A DNA stretch of 64,000 bases from Enterovibrio qingdaonensis (GCF_028683135.1 NZ_JAJUBB010000005.1:186001-250000), one strand, 5' to 3'; positions 7,361 through 17,235 are shown, counted from the first letter of the stretch. Numbers and translations: made by a program. Notes: generated by a model from the sequence alone, not told the origin.

Positions 7361-9136
7361 CTATACACTTTGCTCCGCTTCGGCACACGCATGCTCAATT
7401 TCTTTGAGGTGCGCACGGGTTTGTTGAAGCTGATACATCTGCCAGTATCGTCCCTTTTTCGCCAGCAAGCCCTGATGGTCGCCTTGCTCTTCAACATCAC
7501 CATGATGAAGCACCATGATGTGGTCTGCGTCCGCGATAGTCGACAAACGGTGCGCAATTACCACAATGGTCATGGACTGACGCAGCACTGCCAAGGCTTT
7601 TTGGACACGCTCTTCCGTCCCTGAATCAATGTTGGCGGTTGCCTCATCCAAAATCAGAATTTTTGGCTTTTCGACCAAGACGCGTGCCAACGCAAGAAGT
7701 TGCTTTTGTCCCGCTGACAAGGTGATTTCTCCCACGCCGATTGGCGTGTCTAACTGTTGGGGTAGTTGCTGTACATACTCCAACAAATCAACCTGCTCTA
7801 GGGCTTTCCAGACTTGTTCATCGGTCACTTGTCGTCCTAAGGTCACGTTCTCACGAAAGGAATCGGACAAGACATGAGGGTCTTGTTGCACCATGGCGAT
7901 CCCTGAACGTAACGCGCGTTGGGAAAACGTCGACAATGGTCGCCCGCCCAGCGCGATTTCCCCTTGTTGAACGGGGTAGAACCCCATTAGCAATGAAGCC
8001 AGCGTACTTTTTCCGCTACCTGTATGCCCAACCAACGCAAGGAACTCACCTTCTTTGACAGAGACGTTGATGTTATTCAGCACCTGTGTTTTTCCATCAT
8101 AGCTAAAGTGAAGATCGGTAATCGCGATGTCGCCCGAATCTAATAATCGGTCATCATCACCATACTCTTGCGCTTTCGCATCCATGAGCTCGAACAGACG
8201 CTCCCCCGCCATTATCGCTTGTTGAAGCAATGACAAACGCTGCATCAATTCAATCAATGGCTCTGTCACGCGTCCGAGATAGCTGATAAACGCATAGAGC
8301 ACACCCACGCCAATCACGTCGCTGCCCGTCCAACCGAAAATGGCTGCTAATGAAATGAGTGCGATACCGGACAATAAGTCGATAAGCGGACGCAGGAAAA
8401 TGCCGTTAATCTTGACGATCTTCACTTCGGTCGTGTAGTGCTGATCCGTCAAAGAGGCGAAACGTTCAGAGAATCGCTGCTCTTGCCCCATCAACTGAAT
8501 CAGACTCATGCCTTGGATAGATTCGCTCATGACCGAGTTGATGTCTGTCAGCAAATCCCGTGAATCACGATACGCTGGGGATGAGCGTCGCTGGTAGTAG
8601 TACATCACGAGAACAACGGTTGGGATCAGAATGGCAACCACAATGGTCAGTTGTGGGCTCAACAAATACATGGCCGTCAACATCGCCACGATCAGGGCAC
8701 TGGCTTGTAAGAAGCTCGCCACTACCTGCACATACAGCTCTTTGAGTGATTCCGTATCATTGGTGACGCGTGAGACCAATTTCCCCGCAGGCACATAATC
8801 AAACGCCGACAACGGCTGACTGATGATACTGGCATACACCTTTTTACGAATAGTCTGCACGATATCAATCGCGATACGGCTAAAGCGTATCCCATAGGCA
8901 TAGTGCAGCATGCCAGACAAAACGGTGACGGCAATATAACCAACGGCAAGTGCCCAGAGCATGGTGGCGGGGTAATGATCTTTGGCAACGTAATCATCGA
9001 GAAAAATACGGATCAACCAAGGTCCACTGACGTCAGCCACCACAGCACACAAAAGAAACACCGCCGCGATGGCAAACGAAGCTTTATCCGCCAACAAATA
9101 CCGCAGCAGGCGTTTTAGGGTTTCACGTTTACTCAT
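7361..9136 (-). CDS. mdlB: ABC exporter half-transporter MdlB (SmdB)
   Basis: A 591-residue fused TMD-NBD protein. Six membrane helices (residues about 15-310) are followed by an ATPase domain with Walker A GHTGSGKST near 370, signature LSAGQKQ near 472, and a Walker B with the catalytic glutamate, ILDEAT, near 495. It forms a heterodimer with MdlA in the inner membrane and probably exports hydrophobic compounds. Its ATG overlaps the mdlA stop (TAATG), and lengths match E. coli MdlB (593). The order decR-mdlA-mdlB is as in E. coli. Confidence 0.92.
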   Translation of the reverse strand: MSKRETLKRLLRYLLADKASFAIAAVFLLCAVVADVSGPWLIRIFLDDYVAKDHYPATMLWALAVGYIAVTVLSGMLHYAYGIRFSRIAIDIVQTIRKKVYASIISQPLSAFDYVPAGKLVSRVTNDTESLKELYVQVVASFLQASALIVAMLTAMYLLSPQLTIVVAILIPTVVLVMYYYQRRSSPAYRDSRDLLTDINSVMSESIQGMSLIQLMGQEQRFSERFASLTDQHYTTEVKIVKINGIFLRPLIDLLSGIALISLAAIFGWTGSDVIGVGVLYAFISYLGRVTEPLIELMQRLSLLQQAIMAGERLFELMDAKAQEYGDDDRLLDSGDIAITDLHFSYDGKTQVLNNINVSVKEGEFLALVGHTGSGKSTLASLLMGFYPVQQGEIALGGRPLSTFSQRALRSGIAMVQQDPHVLSDSFRENVTLGRQVTDEQVWKALEQVDLLEYVQQLPQQLDTPIGVGEITLSAGQKQLLALARVLVEKPKILILDEATANIDSGTEERVQKALAVLRQSMTIVVIAHRLSTIADADHIMVLHHGDVEEQGDHQGLLAKKGRYWQMYQLQQTRAHLKEIEHACAEAEQSV

Positions 9137-10878
9137 TACGCCTCCTCCAATGCTTGTTCAAGTTGTTGGTAACGTTGCATTTCCGCATACCAGCCGTTCG
9201 CGTTGATGAGCTCTTTGTGGCGACCCCTTTCTTCGATATGGCCTTTTTGCAAAACGATAATTTCGTCAGCGGATTCAAGCGCAGAGAGTCGGTGCGCTAT
9301 CACGACCGTGGTTTGGTGCTGCGCTCTGTCATGTAAATTCTTCAAGATGTGGTGTTCAGTGCGCCCATCTACGGCGGAGAGCGCATCATCCAGCACTAGA
9401 ATTTCCGCATCCAAAAGCAATGCCCGCGCAATCGAGATACGCTGCTTTTGTCCACCGGATAAGGTAATGCCTTTCTCACCCACCAAGGTGTCATAACCTT
9501 CTCTAAATTGGATAATGTCTTCATCAATACAGGCGAGCTCCGCCGCAGCACGGATCTCCTCTCGCGTTGCATCTGGCTTACCTAGTGCAATGTTGTCTGC
9601 AATGCTTCTCGAAAACAGAAATGGCGTTTGAGTCACTACAGCCATTTTGCCGCGCCAATCTCCGAGTTTGAACGCGCGAAGGTCGATATCGCCGTACTGC
9701 AAACGCCCCTGAACAGGGTCTTCAAACCTCAACATCAACGAAAGAAGGGTGGTTTTCCCGCTCCCCACAGGGCCGGCAATACCAAGCATTTTACCCGGCG
9801 GTAAACTGACTGAAATGTCTCGTAACGCAGGTTGTTCGTGACCGCGCCAAGTGAATTGATCAACGTTGATAGAGAGCGTTTCTTTGGTGTCTGGCAGACT
9901 TGCGTCACCGTCCACCAAGTCCGGTGCGGTGTCCAAGATTTCTTTGATACGCTTCCACGCCGCAGAACCACGTTCAATGATGTTAAACAACCAGGCCACC
10001 GCCAGCATTGGCCAAATCATCAACCCCTGATACAACGTAAAAGCGGTTAATTCTCCTAAGGTCATCATGCCGTTGGCCACCATGTAACCACCACCACTGA
10101 TAGAGCAGAAAAACGAGGCTCCGATAGTGATATAGATAACCGGATCAAACATGGCATCCACTTTTGCAACTTCCATGTTCTTTTCGCCCGTATCATCTGC
10201 CACAGCATTAAAGCGGTCGATTTGCTGCGATTCCAAACCAAACGCGCGGATCATACGAATGCCATTCAGAGACGATTGAGTTTCGTCTGACAACGAGGAA
10301 AACGCCGCTTGAGAAGCCGTAAAGCGATGGTGCAGTTGTTCGCCAAATCGATTGACGAGAATCGCCATCACGGGCATTGGGGCCAGTGCTAACAAGGTTA
10401 GCTCCCAACTCATGAGGGTGGTCATCACGATAAGAACCGCAAGGCCGGTGATCAGCGAGTCCGCTAATGTGAGAACGCCCTCGCCTGCTGTCATCACAAC
10501 GGCTTTGACGTCATTGGTAGAGCGCGCCATCAAATCACCCGTTCGGTAACGATCGAAAAACGGGGGCGCGTGCGTGGTGAAATGGCGGTAGAGCTTATCG
10601 CGAAGAACTGTGCCCAACTCGGCGGCGGCACCAAAGAGCCAGATACGCCAGATAATGCGAAGAAGGTAGACGAAGCCCCACAGCAAAACGAGTGCGCCTA
10701 AGATCATAAGCATCTGGTTACGATGAATATCACCCGCGATGACGCCATCCACCAGCCAACCAATCGCTTTAGGTGGGATCAGCTCAAAGCCGGCGACAAA
10801 GAAAAAGATAATGATCGCACCAAGATAGCGTTTCCACGCCATCTTAAAAAACCAACCTAGCTCTAGAAATATGCGCAT
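9136..10878 (-). CDS. mdlA: ABC exporter half-transporter MdlA (SmdA)
   Basis: A 580-residue TMD-NBD half-transporter (E. coli MdlA is 590). The membrane domain spans about 15-310. Walker A is GPVGSGKTT near 369 and the signature LSGGQKQ is near 471. Walker B reads LVLDDALSAVD near 494: the catalytic glutamate is Asp, so this half carries a degenerate ATP site. That asymmetry is known for heterodimeric exporters and fits pairing with MdlB, which has the normal glutamate. It is first in the operon, 77 bp from decR, with GGGAGG before the ATG. Confidence 0.92.
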   Translation of the reverse strand: MRIFLELGWFFKMAWKRYLGAIIIFFFVAGFELIPPKAIGWLVDGVIAGDIHRNQMLMILGALVLLWGFVYLLRIIWRIWLFGAAAELGTVLRDKLYRHFTTHAPPFFDRYRTGDLMARSTNDVKAVVMTAGEGVLTLADSLITGLAVLIVMTTLMSWELTLLALAPMPVMAILVNRFGEQLHHRFTASQAAFSSLSDETQSSLNGIRMIRAFGLESQQIDRFNAVADDTGEKNMEVAKVDAMFDPVIYITIGASFFCSISGGGYMVANGMMTLGELTAFTLYQGLMIWPMLAVAWLFNIIERGSAAWKRIKEILDTAPDLVDGDASLPDTKETLSINVDQFTWRGHEQPALRDISVSLPPGKMLGIAGPVGSGKTTLLSLMLRFEDPVQGRLQYGDIDLRAFKLGDWRGKMAVVTQTPFLFSRSIADNIALGKPDATREEIRAAAELACIDEDIIQFREGYDTLVGEKGITLSGGQKQRISIARALLLDAEILVLDDALSAVDGRTEHHILKNLHDRAQHQTTVVIAHRLSALESADEIIVLQKGHIEERGRHKELINANGWYAEMQRYQQLEQALEEA

Positions 10879-10955
10879 CCATCCTCCCGTGCGCGATAAC
10901 CTTATACATCAGGTCTATTTTCCGCCTGATTTAAATTGCTGTTACGTCCAATATG

Positions 10956-11420
10956 TTACAAAGGCAGTGCTGTCGTGTACTTTAATGGTTCCATCGCAAA
11001 GGTAGACGTCACGTTAGTGAGCCCTTCAATGCTATTCACCAGCTTTTTATAGAAACGGTCATAGGCCGACATGTCGGCGACTTGCACCTTCATCATGTAA
11101 TCGTACTCGCCGGCCATGCGGTAGCACTCCATCACTTCTGGAAACGGGGTGACAGCATCGACAAATTTTCGATACCACGCCTCTGAATGGTCGGACGTTT
11201 TGATGTGTACAAACGCAGTAAATGAGAGGCCCAATGCTTCAGGGTCAAGCAACGCGACCCGCTTTCGCAATACACCACTCTCTTCCAAACGCTTTAAACG
11301 CTTCCAGCACGGCGTGGTGGTAAGGTTCACGTGTTCGGCAAGTTCAGACAACGACAATGAGGCATCTCGTTGTAACCAGTCAAGCAATTGTCGATCTACT
11401 TTATCTAGTGAAATTGTCAT
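10956..11420 (-). CDS. decR: Lrp/AsnC-family regulator DecR, cysteine-responsive
   Basis: A 154-residue protein with an N-terminal AsnC helix-turn-helix ([39 protein letters not shown]) and a C-terminal RAM ligand-binding domain ([23 protein letters not shown]). DecR (YbaO) activates cysteine-detoxification genes in E. coli. It is divergent from a cysteine desulfhydrase gene, as the Salmonella ybaO homologue is to cdsH, so it probably activates that gene when cysteine is high. mdlA follows on the same strand. Confidence 0.88.
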   Translation of the reverse strand: MTISLDKVDRQLLDWLQRDASLSLSELAEHVNLTTTPCWKRLKRLEESGVLRKRVALLDPEALGLSFTAFVHIKTSDHSEAWYRKFVDAVTPFPEVMECYRMAGEYDYMMKVQVADMSAYDRFYKKLVNSIEGLTNVTSTFAMEPLKYTTALPL

Positions 11421-11609
11421 TGGGACAGACCATTAAAAGGACAAATATTCTACTTAGACATAGTAAAGGGAAATTTTTTTCTTTTCTAAGTGATTTTGTA
11501 TATGAATTTTCCACAAAGACGCATTTTTACCCAACAAATAGCAAAAAAATACTCTTAACAAGCACTTATAGTAATCCTATCCCTACGCCTATTGAGAGAA
11601 GCAACAATA
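11421..11609. promoter_or_regulatory. Divergent decR/cdsH control region
   Basis: This AT-rich 189-bp gap separates divergent genes and should contain both promoters and the DecR binding site. It holds long A/T runs (for example at about 11473-11483) typical of Lrp-family targets, and a pair of CTTAGA/TCTAAG half-sites near 11453 and 11486. I cannot place exact promoters with confidence. Confidence 0.45.
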
Positions 11610-12683
11610 ATGAAAAACAAATGCTGTTCTGCTGCTACCTGTAACTGGACGTGCGAAGCAATCCGTAAAATTGAAGCGGATGTACAACGCTCTGCCGATA
11701 CCCATTTGATCAAATTGGATCTGCCGTATTTCGAAGAATGCGATATCGACATCTACCTAAAAGATGAAAGCACGCACCCAACGGGCAGCCTGAAACACCG
11801 CCTTGCACGCTCACTTTTCCTCTACGGTTTGTGTAACGGCTGGATTAACAAAGACACCACCATCATTGAATCTTCATCAGGCAGCACCGCCATTTCTGAA
11901 GCCTACTTTGCTCGTCTGCTGGGATTGAGATTCATCGCGGTTGTGCCAAAAACCACCGCTAAGAAAAAGATTGAACAAATCCAGTTCTACGGCGGTGAAG
12001 CGCACTTTGTTGAACGCTCAGACGAGATTTATGCGGAATCACGCCGCTTGGCAGAAGAACTGAACGGTCACTACATGGATCAGTTCACTTACGCCGAACG
12101 CGCAACCGACTGGCGCAGCAACAACAACATCGCGAACAGCATTTTTAGCCAAATGACGTACGAGCGTTACCCAGTGCCAAGCTGGATTGTGATGAGCCCA
12201 GGCACAGGCGGTACCTCTGCGACCATTGGCCGTTTCATTCGCTACCGTTGCCACCACACCAAATTGATGGCGGTAGACCCAGAAAATTCGGTGTTCCATG
12301 AGTTCTACAAAACCGGTGATGCAACACTGACGTTGGATCGCGGAGGAAAAATTGAAGGCATTGGCCGCCCTCGCGTAGAGCCAAGCTTTATTCCCGGTGT
12401 TATCGACCGCATGGAAACCATTGCTGACGTTGACAGTGTCGCAACCGTTCACTGGTTGGAAGGCATTCTTGGCCGCAAAGCAGGTCCATCAACGGGTACG
12501 AACCTGTTTGGTGTATTAAAACTTGCGGAAGAGATGAAGGCTAACGGCGAAAAAGGTTCACTGGTTACTTTGCTTTGTGACAGCGGCGATCGCTACCTAG
12601 ACACGCACTTCGACGACAACTGGGTAGCCGAAAACATTGGCGACATCTACCCAACGTTGGATTACTTGAAGAAATTCAATTAA
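11610..12683 (+). CDS. cdsH: PLP-dependent L-cysteine desulfhydrase (CdsH-like)
   Basis: A 357-residue fold-type II PLP enzyme related to cysteine synthases. The PLP lysine lies in [11 protein letters not shown], and the phosphate loop is seen in [31 protein letters not shown] binds the substrate carboxylate. Salmonella CdsH degrades L-cysteine to pyruvate, sulfide and ammonia and lies beside the DecR homologue, as here. A cysteine-rich N terminus ([15 protein letters not shown]) is notable, possibly a metal or redox site. The start at 11610 follows GAGAGAAG. A cysteine synthase activity cannot be excluded. Confidence 0.8.
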   Translation: MKNKCCSAATCNWTCEAIRKIEADVQRSADTHLIKLDLPYFEECDIDIYLKDESTHPTGSLKHRLARSLFLYGLCNGWINKDTTIIESSSGSTAISEAYFARLLGLRFIAVVPKTTAKKKIEQIQFYGGEAHFVERSDEIYAESRRLAEELNGHYMDQFTYAERATDWRSNNNIANSIFSQMTYERYPVPSWIVMSPGTGGTSATIGRFIRYRCHHTKLMAVDPENSVFHEFYKTGDATLTLDRGGKIEGIGRPRVEPSFIPGVIDRMETIADVDSVATVHWLEGILGRKAGPSTGTNLFGVLKLAEEMKANGEKGSLVTLLCDSGDRYLDTHFDDNWVAENIGDIYPTLDYLKKFN

Positions 12684-12690
12684 TCACCCT

Positions 12691-12726
12691 GAAAAAGAAA
12701 AGGCGTTTTATACGCCTTTTCTTTTT
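12691..12726. terminator. Bidirectional terminator after cdsH and pirin gene
   Basis: The stem GAAAAGGCGT/ACGCCTTTTC with a TTTAT loop is flanked by an A run on the left and CTTTTT on the right. It serves the convergent cdsH and pirin genes. Confidence 0.9.
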
Positions 12727-12735
12727 GCGCCCACA

Positions 12736-13404
12736 TTAGGCCTCAATAAGCGTCAGGTGCACATCGTCCGAGTCCACCACGAGAAAGCCACCGTTTCCTG
12801 ACACCAACGTACCGTCTTTCACTAAATTATCATCAATCAGAGCACGACCATTTACCGCATAAAGCATATAGTTTTCCGGTAGCGATACTGTTTGCCCTTT
12901 CGTTAGTAAACCGACATAGATACGGGTAGACGATGAAAAAGTATCTGCCTTGCCACTGGGGTCATCCCCATAGATCTGTGTGAGTTCACCCAAGGCGATT
13001 TCATAGCTTTTGTAATCGGCACGCTCTCCGGCCGTTTCAGGCAAAGCCCATACTTGCAGTAACCTGCAGCGAAATTCAGCAGGATTGATTTCATTGTGAC
13101 TAAACCCTTCCCCACCTGCGCGCTGAACCTGTACTTCATTCGCTTTCAGTGAACGACCATGCTTCATCGACCCTTCATGTTGCAGGTCGCCTTCAAGCAT
13201 CACGGTGATCACATCGACTTCGCGGTGGCTATGCATTTTACTCTCACCGAAAGGCAGATAACGCGCATCTGCCAGATAGACAAACTGCCCCAGCCCGTCC
13301 CATGTGTTGCCATTGCCACCTAGCTTTTTGTCTACCACTAAACGGGTTTCTTCGATACCTGCAAACCCGCCTCTCGGCAGGCTGTCTCTTTCCAGTATTT
13401 TCAC
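12736..13404 (-). CDS. Pirin-family bicupin protein (YhhW-like)
   Basis: A 222-residue bicupin. The N-terminal cupin has the metal motif MHSHREVDVITVMLEG, then HEGSMKHGRSLKANEVQVQRAGGEGFSHNE, with the usual iron ligands (two His, a distal His, and Glu). Some relatives such as YhhW have quercetin dioxygenase activity; the physiological substrate is unknown. I start at GTG 13404 because AAGGA lies 7 nt upstream. The longer frame from ATG 13443 has no ribosome-binding site and begins right after a T run. Confidence 0.82.
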   Translation of the reverse strand: MKILERDSLPRGGFAGIEETRLVVDKKLGGNGNTWDGLGQFVYLADARYLPFGESKMHSHREVDVITVMLEGDLQHEGSMKHGRSLKANEVQVQRAGGEGFSHNEINPAEFRCRLLQVWALPETAGERADYKSYEIALGELTQIYGDDPSGKADTFSSSTRIYVGLLTKGQTVSLPENYMLYAVNGRALIDDNLVKDGTLVSGNGGFLVVDSDDVHLTLIEA

Positions 13405-13450
13405 GCTTACGTCCTTGTATTTATGGGTATGATTAGTTTGCATGCGTAGA

Positions 13451-13483
13451 AAAAAATATCACCTGTAGGATCAGACAGGTGAC
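13451..13483 (-). terminator. Terminator-like hairpin upstream of the pirin gene
   Basis: On the minus strand, TCACCTGT and ACAGGTGA form a perfect 8-bp stem with an 8-nt loop, followed by TATTTTTTT. It lies about 50-80 bp before the pirin start. There is no upstream minus-strand gene to end, so it could be a leader attenuator of pirin, or a leftover element. Confidence 0.55.
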
Positions 13484-13769
13484 ACGTTTCGCGGTATATG
13501 CACAACGAACCCTCACGATTTCTTATCAGCCTCATAACATTTAAAAATCATAGCGTTAGCCAGAATTTCAGTCAGCCGAAAGAATAATGACTGGGAGACT
13601 GGTTTTTCTGCACTCGCCTTATTGACCTTTCACACAATTCCGAAAGAAAACCATTTCTGCGCAAACGTTTACACGCTATAAGTTCACGCAATTTTTTCAG
13701 GGTTACTGCCTGACGATTCGCAACAGAAAAACGCGCGTTCGCAACAATAAAAAGAATAAGGAACACCCC
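13484..13769. promoter_or_regulatory. Intergenic region before the sulfatase-maturase gene
   Basis: This 286-bp gap probably carries the promoter of the maturase-sulfatase operon. I see no open reading frame with a plausible start, no RNA gene, and no operator I can name. The strong ribosome-binding site AAGGAAC lies at its right edge. Confidence 0.35.
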
Positions 13770-14855
13770 ATGAATGCTAATAACTTCACCGTTATGGCAA
13801 AGCCTGTCAGTGATAAATGCAACCTAAAGTGCGAGTACTGCTTTTACCTTGGCACGGCGGAATCCCTTTCCAGTAAACCGACAGAATGCATGTCGGACGA
13901 GACGCTCGAACGCTTTGTTCAGCAATACATTGAGGATGCTAATGCGCCTCAGGTGAGTTTTGTCTGGCAAGGTGGCGAACCTACTTTGGCCGGACTCGAT
14001 TTCTTCCGTAAAGCCGTTGCCTTACAGCAAAAGTACGCCAACGGGAAAGTGATTACTAACTCACTGCAAACCAATGGCATCGCTATCAATAAACAATGGG
14101 TCGCGTTTCTAAAAGAGAACCAATTCTTAGTCGGTATTTCGCTTGATGGTACTCAAGCGGCACACGATAAATACCGCATTACCCTTTCTGGCGGCGATAC
14201 CTACCAGAAAGTGAAACAAACCGTTCAGATGTTTAATGAGGCAGGCGTGGAATACAACGTGCTCTGCACCGTTAACAGTGCCAACTGGAACAAAGGTAAG
14301 CAGGTGTACAACAACATCAAACAGATGGGTGCCCGCTTCATTCAGTTCATCCCTGTTGTCGCCTATCACAAAGGAAAGCCGCTTGGTTTTACTGTGCCAG
14401 AAAAAGGCTTCGGCACTTTCCTCACTGACGTGTTTAAAGAGTGGGTCGAAGGCGATATCGGCTTTATGTTCGTGATGAACTTTGAAAGTGCCATGTCATC
14501 ACACGCCAACGGCTACCCGCTTATCTGTTTCCACAATAAAGAATGTGGTTCACCGTTTGTCATTGAATCCAATGGTGCCGTTTATTCCTGCGATCACTAT
14601 GTGGAAGACAAATACCAGCTCGGCAATATTGCCGACACCACCTTCTCTGACGCAGCGGCGAGCCAAAAGCATCAGGCATTTCTGTCTCTTCGCAGCACCA
14701 AGTACTGCCAAAAGTGTGAGTTCCTGTCTGTGTGCAATGGCGGCTGTCCGAAACACACGAAACCAGACGGTTCCAACCACCTTTGTCAGTCCTACAAGAC
14801 CTTTTTCAAGAACACCCAAAGCACCATGAAGTACATCGTAAATAACCTCCTTTAA
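13770..14855 (+). CDS. Anaerobic sulfatase-maturating enzyme (radical SAM, SPASM)
   Basis: A 361-residue radical SAM protein. The CxxxCxxC cluster motif is C17-x3-C21-x2-C24 in DKCNLKCEYCFY, and QGGEPTLAG is the GGE SAM site. The C-terminal SPASM cysteines for two extra Fe-S clusters appear in CFHNKECGSPF, YSCDHYV and CQKCEFLSVCNGGCPKH. It oxidises the active-site Cys or Ser of sulfatases to formylglycine without oxygen. The partner sulfatase follows 55 bp downstream and has a Cys-type site. Length fits anSME (about 370). Good ribosome-binding site AAGGAACACCCC. Confidence 0.93.
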   Translation: MNANNFTVMAKPVSDKCNLKCEYCFYLGTAESLSSKPTECMSDETLERFVQQYIEDANAPQVSFVWQGGEPTLAGLDFFRKAVALQQKYANGKVITNSLQTNGIAINKQWVAFLKENQFLVGISLDGTQAAHDKYRITLSGGDTYQKVKQTVQMFNEAGVEYNVLCTVNSANWNKGKQVYNNIKQMGARFIQFIPVVAYHKGKPLGFTVPEKGFGTFLTDVFKEWVEGDIGFMFVMNFESAMSSHANGYPLICFHNKECGSPFVIESNGAVYSCDHYVEDKYQLGNIADTTFSDAAASQKHQAFLSLRSTKYCQKCEFLSVCNGGCPKHTKPDGSNHLCQSYKTFFKNTQSTMKYIVNNLL

Positions 14856-14910
14856 ATAACGTGACGCTCTTTTTTATTTAAAGGACGATTTAAACCAAAG
14901 AGTAAAAATA

Positions 14911-16410
14911 ATGAGAAAAACCAAACTAGCGAGTGCAATTGCACTGGCTGCACTGGCGACAACTGCGTGTGCCAGTAACCCTGCAACAACAGCAAACACA
15001 GCTGAAAAGCCAAACGTTGTGATTTTCTATGTTGACGATTTGGGCTACGGCGACCTTGCGTCGTACGGCCACCAAATCGTGAAAACGCCAAACATCGACA
15101 AACTGGCGCAAGAAGGTATCAAGTTCACCCAGTACTATGCACCTGCTCCACTTTGTTCGCCTTCTCGTGCAGGTCTGCTGACGGGTCGTACGCCTTACCG
15201 TACCGGTATTCGCTCTTGGATCCCAGACAGCCAAAACGTACACATTGGCTGGGGTGAGCGTACGCTGGCGCACATGCTGAAAGACGAAGGCTACAACACC
15301 GCATTGATGGGTAAAGTGCACCTAAATGGTGGCGCGCACATGACCGAACACCCACAAGCGGCAGATCTGGGCTTTGACTACTCGTTCGCGATGTACGCGG
15401 GCTGGCAGAAAAATGCGAAGGTAGAAAAACCACGTGCAGACGGCAGCCTGCGCCACGGTAAGATTTACCCAGACAACTTCATTCGTAACGGCAAGCCTGT
15501 TGGCGAAACCCATGACTATGCAGGTGGCGTAGTTGCCGATGAATCCATCGAGTGGCTGAGCAGCATCAACAAAGAAGACCCGTTCTTCCTGTACGTGCCG
15601 TTCCCAGAAGTACACACCCCAATTGCATCGCCAAAAGAATATTTGGACATGTACAGTGACTACATCACTGAATTCGCTAAAGAAAACCCAGACCTGTACC
15701 ACTGGGATTGGAAAGGCCAACCTTACCGTGGTCAGGGCGAATACTACGCCAACATCACCTACATGGATGCGCAGGTAGGCCGTATCGTCGCCAAGCTGAA
15801 AGAGATGGGTGAATACGACAACACCATCTTCCTGTTCTCGTCAGACAATGGCCCAGTAACCCGCGAAGCGCGTAAGCCTTGGGAACTGAACATGGCAGGT
15901 GAAACTGGCGGTCTGCGTGGCCGTAAAGACAACCTGTTTGAAGGCGGTATCCGCGTTCCTATGATCATGGCGGGCCCTGGCATCAACGCAGCGTCACAAT
16001 CTCATGAGCCTGTTTACGGTTTGGATGTGGTACCGACGTTGTCCACGATGATCGGCTTTGATCTGCCGACTGACCGTGTGATCGACGGCGTATCCATCAC
16101 GGATACCTTTGAAGGCAAAGAAGTTGCGCGTACCAAGCCAATGGTTTGGACCATCGACATGCCGTATCAAGACGATCCAATCAACGAATACGCAGTGCGT
16201 ATCGACGATTACAAGCTGATCGTTGACCGTGATGGTAAAGGCAAGTACCTGTTCAACATCGAGCAGGATCCGTATGAAGTGTTCAACTTGATTGGTAAAG
16301 CTGAGTACAAAGGTAAGCTGGAAGCCATGACCAAAGCTTACGCGGAATACCGCAAGGATATTGAAAACGACAACATCCTGCTAAACCATTACGCGAAGCC
16401 TAAAGCGTAA
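14911..16410 (+). CDS. Exported type I sulfatase, formylglycine-dependent
   Basis: A 499-residue alkaline-phosphatase-superfamily sulfatase. The metal site NVVIFYVDDLGYGDLASYG begins near residue 35, and the modification motif C82-S-P-S-R-A is the Cys type, with the second signature TGRTPYRTGI just after. The late metal ligands are in FLFSSDNGPV. An N-terminal signal peptide ends near TTACASNP: it could be cleaved at ACA by signal peptidase I, or C20 could be a weak lipobox. The enzyme therefore acts in the periplasm or at the envelope. The substrate (sulfated glycan or small sulfate ester) is not predictable. It forms an operon with its maturase. Confidence 0.93.
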   Translation: MRKTKLASAIALAALATTACASNPATTANTAEKPNVVIFYVDDLGYGDLASYGHQIVKTPNIDKLAQEGIKFTQYYAPAPLCSPSRAGLLTGRTPYRTGIRSWIPDSQNVHIGWGERTLAHMLKDEGYNTALMGKVHLNGGAHMTEHPQAADLGFDYSFAMYAGWQKNAKVEKPRADGSLRHGKIYPDNFIRNGKPVGETHDYAGGVVADESIEWLSSINKEDPFFLYVPFPEVHTPIASPKEYLDMYSDYITEFAKENPDLYHWDWKGQPYRGQGEYYANITYMDAQVGRIVAKLKEMGEYDNTIFLFSSDNGPVTREARKPWELNMAGETGGLRGRKDNLFEGGIRVPMIMAGPGINAASQSHEPVYGLDVVPTLSTMIGFDLPTDRVIDGVSITDTFEGKEVARTKPMVWTIDMPYQDDPINEYAVRIDDYKLIVDRDGKGKYLFNIEQDPYEVFNLIGKAEYKGKLEAMTKAYAEYRKDIENDNILLNHYAKPKA

Positions 16411-16418
16411 GTTTGTGT

Positions 16419-16452
16419 TGCCTCCAACAGAACGTTGGAGGCACTTTCCTCT
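16419..16452 (+). terminator. Terminator-like hairpin after the sulfatase gene
   Basis: A perfect 10-bp stem TGCCTCCAAC/GTTGGAGGCA with a 5-nt loop is followed by the pyrimidine-rich CTTTCCTCTCTT. The T tract is weak. Confidence 0.65.
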
Positions 16453-16531
16453 CTTCCCCTCATAGAGCTGCACGCACAGTTGCGGTACACTTCGCCTCAA
16501 GCAAATGAACTCTCCGGTTAAGGATTTAGCC

Positions 16532-17218
16532 ATGAAAAAAGCGGTAGTCGTCTTCAGTGGTGGCCAAGATTCAACAACATGCCTGATTCAGGCTCTGTCT
16601 GAGTTTGACGAAGTACACTGTATTACGTTCGACTATAACCAACGCCATAAGCAAGAGATCGACGTGGCCTGTGACGTCGCGAAAGCACTGGGTGCCACCT
16701 CGCACAAAGTGATGGATGTTGGTCTGTTGAATGAGCTTGCGATCAGCTCGCTGACCCGTGACAGCATTCCTGTTTCTCACGAGTTACAGGAAAATGGCCT
16801 GCCTAACTCTTTCGTGCCAGGCCGTAACATTTTGTTCCTGACGCTGGCGGGTATTTATGCCTATCAGTTAGGCGCAGAAACCGTGATCACGGGCGTGTGT
16901 GAAACGGACTTTTCTGGCTACCCAGATTGCCGCAACGACTTTGTCCAAGCGATGAACAATGCGCTGGTGTTGGGTATGGATCGTCAACTGGAAATTCGCA
17001 CACCACTGATGTGGCTGAACAAAGCAGAAACGTGGGCATTGGCGGATAAATACGGCAAACTGGACTTCGTTCGCGACCAAACCCTGACCTGCTATAACGG
17101 CATGATTGGCAGCGGTTGTGGTGATTGCCCCGCGTGCGACTTGCGCCAAAAAGGCTTAGATAGCTACCTGAATGACAAAGACAGCGTCATGGCTGATCTG
17201 AATAGCAAAAGTCAGTAA
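16532..17218 (+). CDS. queC: 7-cyano-7-deazaguanine synthase
   Basis: A 228-residue QueC (E. coli 231), which converts 7-carboxy-7-deazaguanine, ammonia and ATP to preQ0 in queuosine synthesis. The PP-loop SGGQDST is at residues 9-15, and the C-terminal zinc motif is [29 protein letters not shown] is also conserved. The start at 16532 follows AAGGA; the frame can be opened at 16505 but lacks a site there. It stands alone with its own terminator. Confidence 0.96.
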   Translation: MKKAVVVFSGGQDSTTCLIQALSEFDEVHCITFDYNQRHKQEIDVACDVAKALGATSHKVMDVGLLNELAISSLTRDSIPVSHELQENGLPNSFVPGRNILFLTLAGIYAYQLGAETVITGVCETDFSGYPDCRNDFVQAMNNALVLGMDRQLEIRTPLMWLNKAETWALADKYGKLDFVRDQTLTCYNGMIGSGCGDCPACDLRQKGLDSYLNDKDSVMADLNSKSQ

Positions 17219-17235
17219 TTCTTTTTAAAAGAAAG

